Source: Aurantiochytrium sp. KH105
Taxonomy: Eukaryota; Sar; Bigyra; Thraustochytrida; Thraustochytriidae
Direction: 5' to 3'
NCBI GenBank assembly: GCA_003116975.1
Contig: BGKB01000302.1
Span: 1 to 24,622 of the forward strand
DNA length: 24,622 bases
Below are positions 1-9,860 of this stretch, piece by piece; position 1 is the stretch's first letter, and the number at the start of each line of letters is the position of its first letter. The translations under genes were made by a program, and so were the position numbers. The notes below the pieces were generated by a model. It made no database searches. It had not been told where the DNA came from and was given only the letters and a program-made list of their open reading frames with translations.

Positions 1-2
1 CC

Positions 3-62
3 TTCTTCTACAAGTCATCCTTCGTCAAGACCGGCTCCGCCGGCTACGAATATAACCAATAA
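3..62 (+). CDS. 3' end of an unidentified gene (partial, cut by window edge)
   Basis: Frame 3 is open from the window edge and reads FFYKSSFVKTGSAGYEYNQ before a TAA at 60-62. Codons are mostly C- or G-ending (ttc, tac, aag, gtc, acc, ggc, gcc), as in the clear genes of this window, and the Gly/Tyr/Lys mix is ordinary globular protein. Only 19 residues are visible, so the family cannot be named. The other two plus frames also run to nearby stops but give less protein-like text. The DNA changes after the stop to AT-rich sequence without coding bias, as expected for a 3' UTR. Confidence 0.45.
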   Translation, partial: FFYKSSFVKTGSAGYEYNQ

Positions 63-497
63 GACAATTCCATCAGAAAAAACGCACTTCAGATCGCGGG
101 TGCTTTAGCCCCGCAGGGTATTTTTTCCGAGGTGGAGAAATTGTCGCCTCGAGCTCCATGGCGAGCTGATCGAACGAACGCGCAAGCATGACGTCTTCCT
201 TCGTCTTGAACGTCCCGATTCTGGGACGTCGCCTGGCAAGGAGTCCAGGACATGAGCCGGTCAAACCATGCACTCACTCTCTAAATTTGGAGAAACTGCA
301 GTTTCTCTCGACCAAGTCAGTCATGTCCGACACGATGCGAGGCCACAAGAACATGTCGAGATGGAAGGAGATAAATGCCGCGCAGGGAATCATGAAAGGG
401 AAGCATGAAGTCTGATCGTTGACAAGAAAGTGACAACAGAATCGTTAGAACCTTGGATTTTATTATAATGACAATACTTCGATTCGATGACTCGACA

Positions 498-513
498 CCC
501 CCCCCCCCCCCCC
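498..513. repeat. Poly-C homopolymer, 16 bases
   Basis: Sixteen consecutive C residues, by far the longest homopolymer in the left third of the window. The opposite strand is G16, which could form a quadruplex and is prone to replication or sequencing slippage, so the exact length is doubtful. It lies in DNA with no recognised gene. Confidence 0.9.
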
Positions 514-1242
514 GGCGGTCCTCACCGGGACATTCCGGACACCTCGCTCGACCTCAACACCACGAAGCTGTGCCAGGACAAACGTTACGGACGACGCGTT
601 TTCGTCACCGCCACTTTCGTCTTCACTTTACTAGCACATAAGTTGATACGTTAGTGAGCACGGGACAACCCTGCCCGCCGCAACTCGAAAAGTCACTCGT
701 GGCGCGTCATGCGTGTAGGCGTAGGTCGAACTACAGCGCCAACTCTGTTCCAACCCTTTCGAGCTGACTGTCGAATCAATTTCTGGGGACGGTTTGGTCA
801 CGGTTTTTCCAATGCTGAAGCTAGCGCAAATAGAGTCAGACCCCTCAGAACTGCCAGCCAGCCAGATGATTTGTCCAAGGAAGAGTTCCGTTTAGCGACC
901 AAGAACCATTTGTCCCTCCGTCCGCGTCGCTGACGTCCAGTATGCTTCTTTGTCTGTGTTCCACTTGCCAGTCAGCCACCACTGCCAGCCAGTCAAGCAC
1001 GGTTCGAACTTCGAGTAATGATGCACATGAAGGAGGGAAAAAAAGGAGAAAAAAAAAGGAAAGACTCCCGAAGAACTGCGGCCGGCGATTCGTATCTCCA
1101 CGTGGTCTGTCTTCTAACCGGAGATGTGCACCTGGGCGGCCCACGTGGGAGCAGCCTTGGAAAAGGCAACGTTGCGTGTCGCGTCGACTCGCTCGACCAA
1201 AAGGCCAGCCAGGTGGGACCTCGCGGCGACGGAGACGGAAGA

Positions 1243-1250
1243 TATAAAAG
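1243..1250 (+). promoter_or_regulatory. TATA-box-like element
   Basis: The word TATAAAAG matches the eukaryotic TATA-box consensus and sits in GC-rich DNA, where it stands out. An ATG 13 bases downstream (1263) opens a frame of only about 45 codons with no recognisable domain, so no gene can be tied to it. It may serve an unannotated transcript or be chance. Confidence 0.3.
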
Positions 1251-2736
1251 CCGGAAACAAAAATGAAGAGGCCGGGACGCTTCGTTGGGTCTGGAGGGAG
1301 GAACGGGGAGAGAGGAGCGAGAGGAGCGAGAGACGTGGTCTCCTTTTCATCGGAAACGAAGTACCCGCCAAGCCGGAGCAGCCTCACACGAGACGGATAA
1401 ACCGACGGCAAACTTTCGTAGGAGTAGTCTGAGATGGAAGATGCTTCTCGGGTGTGGCCGTGGCGTGGCGGCCAGCCAGACATGAAGCCTCCTGACCTAA
1501 CCGCCGGCCAAATCGCCCCGCTCAGGGGCGTCCCAAACGCGAATAGAGTGGAAATCACCTGTCTAGCTGCCGGCTCATTGTTTTGTTTAAAGCGAAGGAA
1601 GCTAAAGCGTCTCGGTCTGAAATCGGGACGGACGCTTCCCCTCTGCCCCATGGCGACTACTTGTGCGCTGCTTACTAGTCTGGGTAGGGACTGGCACCTT
1701 TGCATCGTGAATTAGTTGCGGATAACAGGTCAGGTCCAGCGACATAAGCTGATAAACTAACTCAATGGAGGAGGAGCCTGCCAACGAAGCCGCTTGGCTG
1801 TTGACCATCACTCTTTTCCAAAGAGAAGAAGCCGTATAGGCTTTATTTGCCTGGCTTCTTCCTGTTGGTTGTTGGCCGGAGCCGGAGCCTGTCGGTGGCT
1901 GCAAGAGTGTCAGTCGTTGACACCGGTACTAACCGACCGAGTGTCATGGCATCTGTGGCTGTCCCTCGCGGTTCCAGGCAAAGCATTCCCAAGGTCAGTC
2001 ACTAGACCCGGGTCGAGGGTAAACGAACGAGACGTCCCGGCCTTGCACCGTCCCTTCCTCGGTCGCAGCAACCGCAAATGCCGAGCCTTCGGCATTCGGG
2101 AATGTCAATGGAAGCGTATTATATTATTCCCACCCTGCCACCATGGCATCTGCCCGAAAAGGGATGGTAGTAGCCCTTTCGTGGTATACCAGTAAGAAAT
2201 CGAACAATTGACCACCGCCCCAGCCGCGTATTCCTTAAACCCATCCGCCCTCTCCTACTGCGCAGTTGCGCTTCGCCCCAAGTCAAGCAAGCTAGAGGAG
2301 CCTTGTTTGCTCGCCAACCAACAACTCACTACCGCCGCGAACGCGACCTTTTTCCACCTGGCTGGCTGCAGCTGCCGGCAACTGCTAGCAGACTGATACC
2401 ACTCGTGAGATCAGACGAAGTCTCGATTCTTGTACGGATAAGAGGCAAATTCCAACGGCTAGCTGCCAATGCAAACGGATCCCTCTCTAACATCATGATG
2501 AACGAGCACTGCAGGCAGACAAGCAGTCAGCCAGACAGACAGTCTCTGTAGGCTGTGAATGCGAGCTATACTTTAGATGCATGCCGTTGAGCCAGGAGAC
2601 GGGTCTCAGCGTAGTGTTCCCAGTACGTGGGTTGTATGCTTGGTGACGGACGATGTATGACCCGGCGCGTGCATGCATGCTGCTCGCGCCAGCACCTCGT
2701 AGCGACTGCCACTGCTCATTGAAGTCTTCATACATT

Positions 2737-2771
2737 GTTCGTGCCTGCATGGTATCTGTGCAGGCACGAAC
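2737..2771. repeat. Perfect 13-bp inverted repeat (hairpin) upstream of the phosphatase gene
   Basis: The arms GTTCGTGCCTGCA (2737-2749) and TGCAGGCACGAAC (2759-2771) are exact reverse complements around a 9-base loop. They lie about 170 bases upstream of the first ATG of the phosphatase gene, so the hairpin could be in its promoter or 5' UTR. It may be a dimeric protein site, an RNA hairpin or the remnant of a small insertion. Confidence 0.8.
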
Positions 2772-2943
2772 GCACCCGTGAGCGAAAGAGAAAGACCCAA
2801 GAGCCAAGACCAAACACAAGACCGGGTCTTAGCCATCGAGGAGAACCTCCATCGAGTTCTCTTTGGCTTGATCTGCGAGCGAGCGTTGCAATCACTCTGA
2901 CGTGCTCGTGGCAAAAGGCTGCACGTACGTCGCAACGCTGCAA

Positions 2944-5080
2944 ATGACGGAGGTCATTGCAGTACGCGCGCATGCTCAGCGTGCAGCAGCAGAATGTGTT
3001 CGCGAAACTGTGCGGGCAGTGGTCGCGGTCGTGGTCAAGGCGCGAACGAAACGTTTTGGCGGCAAGGTGCCACTCGCGTGTGGCGCTGCTGCTCTTGACC
3101 CCCACGAAGAGACAGCAGCCGCCGCCGCCGCCGCTAAGAACAACGATGACAACGAAGCTTTACCTCCACCGCTGGCCTTGGCCGTGAAGCCGTCCATTGC
3201 GATGGCTGCTACCGATCGTGCTCCAAGTGATGAACAAGTTGAAACAATTGAGAAAGAAGAACACAAGAGCAACGAAGAGGACGGCGACGCAGAAAGCGAA
3301 CGCGAGTCCGAGGAGCGCGAGAGCGCCATGCAAGCAAAAGTCTTGCGCAAACGCAGACTGATGACAATTGAGGCGGTGTCCAACAATCGTGAGTTTTGGC
3401 TTGGCCCAACCAAGGAATCGAATTGGGTCATTCCAGGCAAACTCCTTGTTGGCGCATACCCGCTCATGTGGGAGATCAAGAGGAAAACACGGCGCGTGAT
3501 TTTGCACAAGCGCGATTTGATTCGCTTGCTGCACGTGGCGCACGTGAACACTTTTGTGTGCTTGCAAGCAGAGCATTGCAATGTTGCGCGGGGAAGCAGT
3601 CACGTTTTGCGAGAGAGTGAGGCAATGCGAGTGCTGCGTTTGGCGCCGGACGTGACGGAGCCCCGGGACCGGAGACAGGTCATGTTTCCATACATGGAGG
3701 ACGCTGCGGCCCTTTCGGGTTTGGACGGTTTGCGACTGTTCAAGCTGCCCATTGTGGACTTGCAGTGCACTTCAGATGCAAACGTGCTCGCGTTGGCGGT
3801 CGACCTTGTGCAGCTTATCGCCAGCGGTGGCCACGAGGTAGTTTACATGCATTGCTGGGGCGGTCACGGGCGTACGGGGACGTTGGTGGCTGTCATGTTG
3901 AGTTTGTACTATGGCATTGACGCCGAGGAGGCGCTTCTGCGCACGCAATTGTATCATGACATTCGGCGCACCAAGCTCGAGGTACGATCACCACAGACGA
4001 AGGAGCAGTGCGCACAAGTCCGGCGTATACTGGCGAGTGCAGAGGCTCGCGAGGCTCGCCGTCGACTCATGCGTTTGAGCGTACCGCGCCCAACGCGCAG
4101 TCTCTTTGAAGTTGACTGGCGCCGCGCAGCCTTGGGCCTTGATGATGATGAGGAGGAGGAGGATGAAGACGAAGAAGAGGTTTGTGTGAGTTGCGCCGAT
4201 GTTGGTGAAAGTTCCTTGGGGGTACTCGAGACCAAGACGGATTGTGCTCTCGACGAGACTGCGCTGGGATACACGGAAGACGACTTGCAACTGGAATTGA
4301 AGGACCACACCACCACTACCAGTCAGCTTGTTGCTCAAGCAAAGACGCCGGAGATGGCCCTCTTGGAGAGGGGCGCTTCGGGCGATAGCTCAAAGGGAGC
4401 GACAAGCCGGGGCCACGATGACGACGACAACAATGGCGACAAAGGCGGAGCTACAGTATCTGCAGATTTCCAGGCTGGTCCCATGGACGTCGAGAGCAAA
4501 GACGATGAGGATGAGAGCACCTTGTTTGCATCAACGTTCGCAGAGACATGTCGAATGAACGAGGAAAAGAAGTGGGATGATGTTGCATCGGAAGAATGCG
4601 ACGACGAAGACGACGACGACGACGACGAAGACGAAGACGAAGAAGAAGAAGAAGAAGAAGAAAAGGACGGCGAGGAAAAGCTTGAGGTACACCCAGGCGC
4701 AATCCTGACGGCTTTGCCGTCTCCTGCACTTGGAAGCCCTTGGGGTGCCGGCAGCCTTTTGGTGAGTCCGGTCTCGGCTACCTCGTTTTCGACGGCTGCC
4801 ACAAATGAGATGAAGCTTGACACTCCGGTCTTCGGAGACATGAACACCAGAGCAACGACGACGCCGCCGCATTCGACGACGACGACTTCGATGACGCCTG
4901 CGACTGAAGAGGACGAGGCCGAGACGCCCCGGTCCTTTGAGGCCATGGTCTGCGGTTCCAAGGCCATCGCAGCTTCGGCAGCAGCTGCAGCGTCTGCTCC
5001 TGGTTCTGCTGGTTCCAAGGCAAGACAGCGAAAGCGTAAGCCCAAGCTCCTCTCTCCAAAATTCCGTCGGACCCTGCGTC

Positions 5081-5119
<39 letters not shown>

Positions 5120-5259
5120 GGAGTGAGCGAAGCGGTCAAGGTCTGCCCATGCGTCCGCGTCCTCCCGACGCGGCGTCCGCAGACCGCGGATCTGGGGCGC
5201 GTCGACGAGGGCCGTCGCCCCGCCAAAAGCTCGCCGCCTTTCACCCGGTCTCGTTCTAG
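2944..5259 (+). CDS. Dual-specificity / tyrosine protein phosphatase with long acidic C-terminal tail
   Basis: Cysteine-based phosphatase removing phosphate from Tyr and probably Ser/Thr residues. The P-loop HCWGGHGRTG gives the signature HC-x5-R, with catalytic Cys304 and Arg310. The domain spans roughly residues 155-360, with a WVIPGKLLVGAYP segment at its start and Asp in LPIVDLQ as the likely general acid. After it, residues 380-771 are low complexity: acidic runs (about 400-412 and 552-580), Thr/Ser-rich stretches, a basic patch (RQRKRKPK), a run of 11 Ser (715-725, AGC codons) and a basic end. This suggests a disordered, possibly nuclear regulatory tail. The first ATG (2944) gives 771 residues but has C at -3. 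ATG 3202 has G at -3 and +4 and is a strong alternative that drops an Ala-rich leader. The open frame extends upstream without another ATG. No transmembrane segment is visible. The substrate is unknown. Confidence 0.85.
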
Positions 5260-5274
5260 ACCGAAGCGTTCTAG

Positions 5275-5277
<3 letters not shown>

Positions 5278-5304
<27 letters not shown>
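5278..5304. repeat. (AGC)9 microsatellite just after the phosphatase stop
   Basis: Nine exact AGC units begin 18 bases after the phosphatase stop codon. A second AGC run, (AGC)11 at 5086-5118, lies inside the gene and encodes its Ser tract. The two are not in the same open frame because of the TAG at 5257-5259. Confidence 0.9.
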
Positions 5305-5305
<1 letters not shown>

Positions 5306-5408
5306 AGCGCAGGTCTCGAGTCGGCGGCTCGTCTTCTGGCTGGCTGGCGCTGGCTAGCGTCCGTGCTGCAGCTGGCTGTGGCTGCTGTGTGGCTGTCTCA
5401 TCGCTGCC

Positions 5409-5470
5409 GATGATGACGACGCCGACGACGATGACGACGCCGACGACGAAGACGCCGACGACGATGACGC
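5409..5470. repeat. GAC/GAT-GCC degenerate trinucleotide array
   Basis: A run of about 20 triplets of GAC, GAT, GAA and GCC. In one frame it would encode an Asp/Ala tract like the acidic tails of neighbouring genes, but here it lies 150 bases beyond a stop codon with no supporting ORF. It may be relic coding sequence or a simple microsatellite. Confidence 0.75.
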
Positions 5471-5972
5471 AGCGTTGGCGCGTGGCTGTGGCATCCACCA
5501 CTCCACGACCAATGAACGTTTGCACCTAGGCCTGCAAACCGTCCGTGATCGACACGACAGGTCGATCGGTCGATCGGTCGATCGATCCTTCTCAGGTGGA
5601 CGCGGACGCCTGGCCATGGCGGTCACTGTCTCCGGCACTTCTCTCCACTTCCGCTCTGCTGAGTTTGCTGCGGCGGCGGGTGCAGGAAACCCGGACCCGC
5701 CGCAGCCGGCACACGCTCGCGGCCGCGCGGACGCGAGAAGGCGCGACGCTGTGCGGACGCGTGGCAGTGGCTCTCCGAGAACTCCGCGCGGCGCAGGCAA
5801 GGACGCGCGCATCGATCGGATCTCGGGGGCCGGGACGAGGTGACGACGGCGGGGACGGGCAAGGTCGGCACGAGGCCGTTCGCGGCAGCGGAGGGAGGGA
5901 GGGCCGTGTAAAGTAAACTTATGTATAGCTTGAGAGTGATTGATTCCCGAGGCGGCGCGAGGCCAGGCGCTC

Positions 5973-6008
5973 CTGGCTGGCTGGCTGGCTGGCTAGGCTG
6001 GCTGGCTG
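5973..6008. repeat. CTGG/TGGC tetranucleotide repeat
   Basis: Near-perfect tandem CTGG units interrupted once by an extra AG. It is the longest instance of the CTGGCTGGC (GCCAGCCAG) word, which recurs in non-coding DNA across the window. Confidence 0.85.
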
Positions 6009-6995
6009 TCGTCGAGGCGGTGTTCGCGGCCTCGCCTCGGCACAGCCCGCATCGACCCCTCCGGCCAGCAGCTGCAGCGGTGCGGCCAGCGGCGACGGGC
6101 CCAGGATGCGCCTGCTCGGCCCGGCCCGGCTTGATGTGGCTTGGCTTCCTTCTTCCTCGCCTCGATCCCGAACTTGCTCGGTTGTTGAACTCGAACTTGG
6201 ACCTGCGCGCCGTGTTTTCCTTCTTTCCTGCGCTGCCGGGGGACGACCGCCGCCGGTCCCGGGGCGCCGGCGCGATTCGAGTGACCTCTGCGGGCGGTTC
6301 GGGCGCGGCGCGGCGCTGCTCCGCCTGCTTCTCTCCCGCCTCTTTCTGGTTCTTTGTTTCTAGTGTCCCACTTCATCCTCGCTTGCTTGCCTTCTTTCTT
6401 TCCTTCTCTGATTTCCGTCCCGCGCGGGCGATCGTGACGCGCGTCTGTCTGTCTGGCGGTCGCGGCCGCGCGCGGCGGCGGCGGGCGTCCGGGACACGCA
6501 CGCGGCGTGGCGGGAGGCTGCGGCTGCGGCTGCGGCGGGCGCGGCAGGGAGGGCCGGCGGGCGGGCGGACGCAGAGCGGAGGGTCTTGCGTGCGGAGGTG
6601 GCGTCGTCGGCGCCGCGTCATGGGCCGTGCCGACGCGCACTTCGCGTACACTCCCTCGCCACCGCGCGTCCCGGAAGCTGACTGACTGACTGACGGTAAA
6701 GTGGGTTAGCTGCACTTGCGGCGGCCGGAAGGTCCACTTGCGCGGCCGCCGCCACAATGCCGCAGCGCGCCGCGCAAAGTCGGCTGGCTATCCAGCCCGC
6801 GGCAGCTGCACTGCGCGACACTCCCGGTCACGCCAACCGAGTTTCCTCGCTCGCATGATTTCTGTGGCTGCGTTGCTCGCAGTCGGTCTCTTTGCAAGCC
6901 AAGCCAAGCCAACTTGCTCCGCCTTGCCAGCCAGTGCGGTCTTTGCAACCAAATGCACAGAGGGCCTGGCTTGGCTGGGCTGGGCTGGGCTTTTA

Positions 6996-7030
6996 GCATT
7001 GCATTGCATTGCATCGCATTGCATTGCATT
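6996..7030. repeat. (GCATT)7 pentanucleotide repeat
   Basis: Seven GCATT units (one is GCATC) in direct tandem, directly preceded by GGGCT-type repeats at about 6970-6990. It lies in the gene-free stretch about 1.4 kb upstream of the Gln-rich gene. Confidence 0.9.
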
Positions 7031-7439
7031 GCCTTGCAGCATGCTTCTGAACCGCCGGCGCGTCGCGGCAGGCCAGTGTTAGGAGGCTGTAGGCGTAAAG
7101 CGTAGGAGGCCGTGGCCTGCGCGAGACCAGGGAGCTTCCCTCCTTCCTTCCTGCTCCGCGGCGCGTCTCCGGGAAGCTGCAGTGGCCGCGCGGAGGCTAC
7201 ACTGCAGAATGCGCCGCGCGGAAGTGCAGAATGGCGGCAGGGCCACAGAGCAGAGCAGTGGCAGAGCTGCAGCCAGAGCATACCAGACCAGAGCCGCGGC
7301 GGGAATCGCACTGGCGGCGGCGGCGCGCAGGAAGAAGACGCGCGGCTCGTCATCGTCACCGCGCCGCGGCCTGCCGCCGCCGCCGCCTCGCCCTTCGCCC
7401 CGCGGCCCTCCCGCCCTCCCGCCGCGTCGACGCGGGGCG

Positions 7440-8161
7440 GCTGACGCGGCGCGGCGCGACGCGCGCCGGCTGCGGCGGTCCGAGCAGCCGCCGCAGCCGC
7501 AGCCGCAGCGGCGAGCGCGCGTCGGAGAGCGGCCGCGAGGCAGGGCAAGGCAGGGCGGGGCAGGGCGGGACGGTCCCGGCAGGCGGGAAGCAGCAGCAGG
7601 CGAGGCGAGGCGAGGCGGAGCCCGGCAGGACAGACACGCGGACAGACGGGCGGGGGCAGAGAGAGGCAGAAAGGGCGAGCGGGAGGACGGGGCGACCCGG
7701 AGGAGGCCGCGGCAGGCAGGGAGGAGCGGGAGCGAGCGAGCAGAGCGGTCCAATCGCTGGCGGTCGACCCGCCTTGAGTCGGCGCCGGCGCGGCGGAGGG
7801 AGAGGGAGGGAGGGAGGGAGGGAGGGAGGAGGCGACGCAGCAGGCGGGGCGGCGACGCAGGGGAGGAGGAACGAGGAGCGAGTGCAGGAAGGAAGGAGAG
7901 GGGAGGAGGAAGGAGCGGAGCAGGAAGCGCGACGCGCACGCGAGAAGCTGGCGGGTGCGGAGGGCGAGGCCAAGCAGACTCGCATCGCGGCGAAGGCAGC
8001 GACGCGCGGACGGGAGGCGCGGCAGGGAGCGGCGGCGAGAGGCGCGCGAGCGGCAGACCGCGGCAGGCAGGCGGCGGCAGACGGCAGGAAGGCGCCCGCG
8101 CGGCAGGCGCGTGCAGAGAGAGAGAGGCGTGACGCGGGCCGAGCACGCAAGCCTTCGACCA

Positions 8162-8198
<37 letters not shown>

Positions 8199-8412
8199 AA
8201 AAAAAAGGGGGGGAAAAAAGGAGAAAAAGCAAAGCAAAGCACAACCAAGCAAAGCAAAGCTGAGCAAAGCAAAGCGGGAAAAGGCAGCGAGCGACGCGCG
8301 CGCGGGGACACGAAGCCGCGCCTCGCCTCGCCACGCCACGCCACGCCACCCGCGCGAAGCGACGCCGCGCGGGGACACAGCGGAGCGTCCTCGCGGAGAG
8401 AAAGCGAAAAGA
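7440..8412. promoter_or_regulatory. Purine-biased leader upstream of the Gln-rich gene
   Basis: Over nearly 1 kb the plus strand is strongly A/G-biased. It includes a GGGA repeat (about 7801-7829), a GA repeat (8164-8194) followed by A13 and G7 runs, and AAAGC repeats (about 8228-8275). The bias ends at the ATG at 8415. Such tracts can form triplex DNA or R-loops and often mark promoters or 5' UTRs, so it is most simply the promoter and leader of the downstream gene. No TATA box is visible. Confidence 0.4.
8164..8213. repeat. (GA)n dinucleotide tract with adjoining A13 and G7 runs
   Basis: About 15 GA units run into 13 A and then 7 G residues. The homopolymers are slippage-prone, so exact lengths are uncertain. 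The tract lies about 200 bases upstream of the Gln-rich gene's ATG. Confidence 0.9.
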
Positions 8413-8414
8413 CG

Positions 8415-9860
8415 ATGATGACGACGCTGCGCGGCGCGGACGAGGAGGGATGGGGACAGTTCGTGGATATCGAGCAGGAAAGCCTCGACGAGGAAGACTT
8501 TGATGCGCAGGACGCAGACATGCCGCACCCACAAGGCGGCCCGTCCATGTTCGTCGAACACCAGGGGCCCCAGTATGATCCTCGAATGCAACAGCCGTAC
8601 CAGCAGCATCCCGGCCATGCTTACCAGCAGCAACAATATCAGCAGCAGCAGCAGCAGCAGCAGCATTACCAGCAGCAGTTGCAGACGCCCATGTACCCTG
8701 CGCCATACGCAAGCAGACAACAGCAGCCCTACGCCGAATACGCACAGCCAAACGTTGACCCGCAGCAGTATCAGCGCCAACGCTATGCATACCAGCCCCC
8801 GCAACACCAGCACGTCGTCGTCATGGCGCCCACACCCGTACATTACGCGTCCACGTCGGCAGCGACCGTGTCTGCCCCGCGCCCACGCCAGCCTTACCCT
8901 CAGCCCGTCTCCGCACCCGCACCCGTATCGGCGCCTGCGCCTGCGTCTTTGAAACCCCAGCCGCATCCGCTCGAGGGCAACCAACGCGTGCTCTATGTGA
9001 CGGAGAAAAAGAACCACAACAACGAAAAGAACAAGCTCAGCAACGCGCACCCCTACACAAACGAGGACAACGCAAACGCCCCCTCCCGATCAAAGAAACC
9101 CGTATATGCTCCAGCTGCAGTTGCACGAGCCTCGCCGGGACCCCTCTACGGCCGCAGCAAGCGACGCTCGCCGCCCGCCCCTACGATGGTGCCCCGTCGC
9201 GAGGCCTCGTCGATCGAGGAAACCAAGACGAATTCGTTCTCGCGCGGCCCAAGCCCGGGCCCAGCCCCGAAAAACATCCCCGCTTCTCCTTCCCCGCGCC
9301 CCTACCACAAGATCCCGCAACACATGTTCGAGCCGCCCTACGTGTACCCCTATGGCTATGCGCCAGACGCCTCAGCTTCCATCCTCGCGCGCCGCGCACG
9401 ACAGCAGGAGCAGCGGCAGCAAGAGGCTGAGGACGCACGACGAAAGAACTCGCGACAACCTGCGCAGCCTCACCTTGACGGCGAAGACTGCGAAAAGGAA
9501 AGGCAGCCGCACGAAGATTCGTGCGAGGAAGACGAACCCCGGGAGCAAGTGCGCGCCCAGATCGAGGAGGTCGAAGAAACCAAGCCCATGACCGGTCGGG
9601 AACGCGTGGAGAAGGCCTTTGGAGGCAAACCTCGACCCGTGTCCAACTTCCGTGGGCTTCCTCCCGCAGAAATGGTGGAGCTTCTCGTCCAGCTCCATCC
9701 GCAAGCGGGATCAAACCCCGAGACTGCTTTTCGGTTGCGCCAGCAGTTCCTCCGTGCAAGCCCTGAAAAGCAGACCGCTGCAGTCAATGCTGCAATTATC
9801 ACCGCGCGCAAGCTCGGCAAGCACCAGCTCCTCACGAAACATGGAGCCGTGGTTTTGTAA
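8415..9860 (+). CDS. Gln/Pro-rich protein of unknown function with conserved-looking C-terminal helical segment
   Basis: The ATG at 8415 (A at -3, followed by a second ATG) opens a 481-residue frame. The N-terminus is short and acidic (WGQFVDIEQESLDEEDF). A Gln-rich tract with Tyr and His follows (about 66-95), then a Pro/Tyr/Ala-rich disordered region (100-330) and a charged coiled-coil-like stretch rich in Arg, Gln and Glu (325-385). The end, from about residue 395, is compact and predicted helical: RERVEKAFGG, FRGLPPAEMVELLVQLHP and a Lys/Ala-rich last helix. I recognise no named domain. The composition suits a scaffold, RNA-binding or transcription-associated protein, but that is only a guess. 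The purine-rich upstream tract is its likely leader, and the downstream neighbour is convergent. Confidence 0.8.
   Translation: MMTTLRGADEEGWGQFVDIEQESLDEEDFDAQDADMPHPQGGPSMFVEHQGPQYDPRMQQPYQQHPGHAYQQQQYQQQQQQQQHYQQQLQTPMYPAPYASRQQQPYAEYAQPNVDPQQYQRQRYAYQPPQHQHVVVMAPTPVHYASTSAATVSAPRPRQPYPQPVSAPAPVSAPAPASLKPQPHPLEGNQRVLYVTEKKNHNNEKNKLSNAHPYTNEDNANAPSRSKKPVYAPAAVARASPGPLYGRSKRRSPPAPTMVPRREASSIEETKTNSFSRGPSPGPAPKNIPASPSPRPYHKIPQHMFEPPYVYPYGYAPDASASILARRARQQEQRQQEAEDARRKNSRQPAQPHLDGEDCEKERQPHEDSCEEDEPREQVRAQIEEVEETKPMTGRERVEKAFGGKPRPVSNFRGLPPAEMVELLVQLHPQAGSNPETAFRLRQQFLRASPEKQTAAVNAAIITARKLGKHQLLTKHGAVVL

Larger units (their letters stand above)
63..2943. other. Long gene-free stretch left of the phosphatase gene
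   Basis: About 2.9 kb with no ORF showing coding bias. The open frames here are short, lack domains, change composition erratically and overlap one another on both strands. Visible contents are a 16-base C run (498-513), A/G-rich tracts around 1018-1060, a TATA-like element (1243-1250), several copies of the GCCAGCCAG word (853, 984, 1204, 1471 and, as its complement, 2358), and a perfect hairpin at 2737-2771. A non-coding RNA or a highly spliced gene cannot be excluded by eye. Confidence 0.6.
5260..8414. other. 3.1-kb gene-free, microsatellite-rich intergenic region
   Basis: No ORF here looks like a gene; the long open frames come from stop-poor GC-rich or CT/GA-rich repeats. Visible structure: AGC repeat (5278-5304), GAC/GAT array (5409-5470), TCGATCGG repeat near 5563-5585, CTGGCTGGC array (5973-6008), pyrimidine-rich plus strand around 6320-6420, GCATT repeat (6996-7030), then an increasingly purine-rich plus strand from about 7440 to 8410. 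It probably holds the 3' UTR of the phosphatase gene and the promoter and 5' UTR of the Gln-rich gene. Confidence 0.6.

Noticed and set aside
1001..1010. GGTTCGAAC, like a tRNA T-loop (B box)
   Set aside because: No A box, anticodon arm or pairing acceptor stem can be placed around it on either strand; TTCGAA is a palindrome that occurs by chance.
845..1705. 286-residue minus-strand frame
   Set aside because: It starts in no supported context, crosses a TATA-like element and A/G tracts, and has no recognisable protein character.
4335..5244. Minus-strand Ser- or Val/Phe-rich frames
   Set aside because: Antisense shadows of the acidic and Ser tracts of the phosphatase tail.
5921..6685. 254-residue plus-strand frame
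   Set aside because: Composition changes with each local repeat, there is no domain, and an equally long minus-strand frame covers the same bases.
7182..8418. Plus-strand Arg/Gly/Glu-rich frames upstream of the Gln-rich gene
   Set aside because: The composition follows the GA/GC repeats, two overlapping frames look alike, and no motif or good start is present.
6706..8790. Long minus-strand open frames (up to 694 residues) in the gene-free region
   Set aside because: They arise from CT-rich repeats with few stops, are Ser/Leu/Pro/Arg low complexity, and run into the antisense of the Gln-rich gene.
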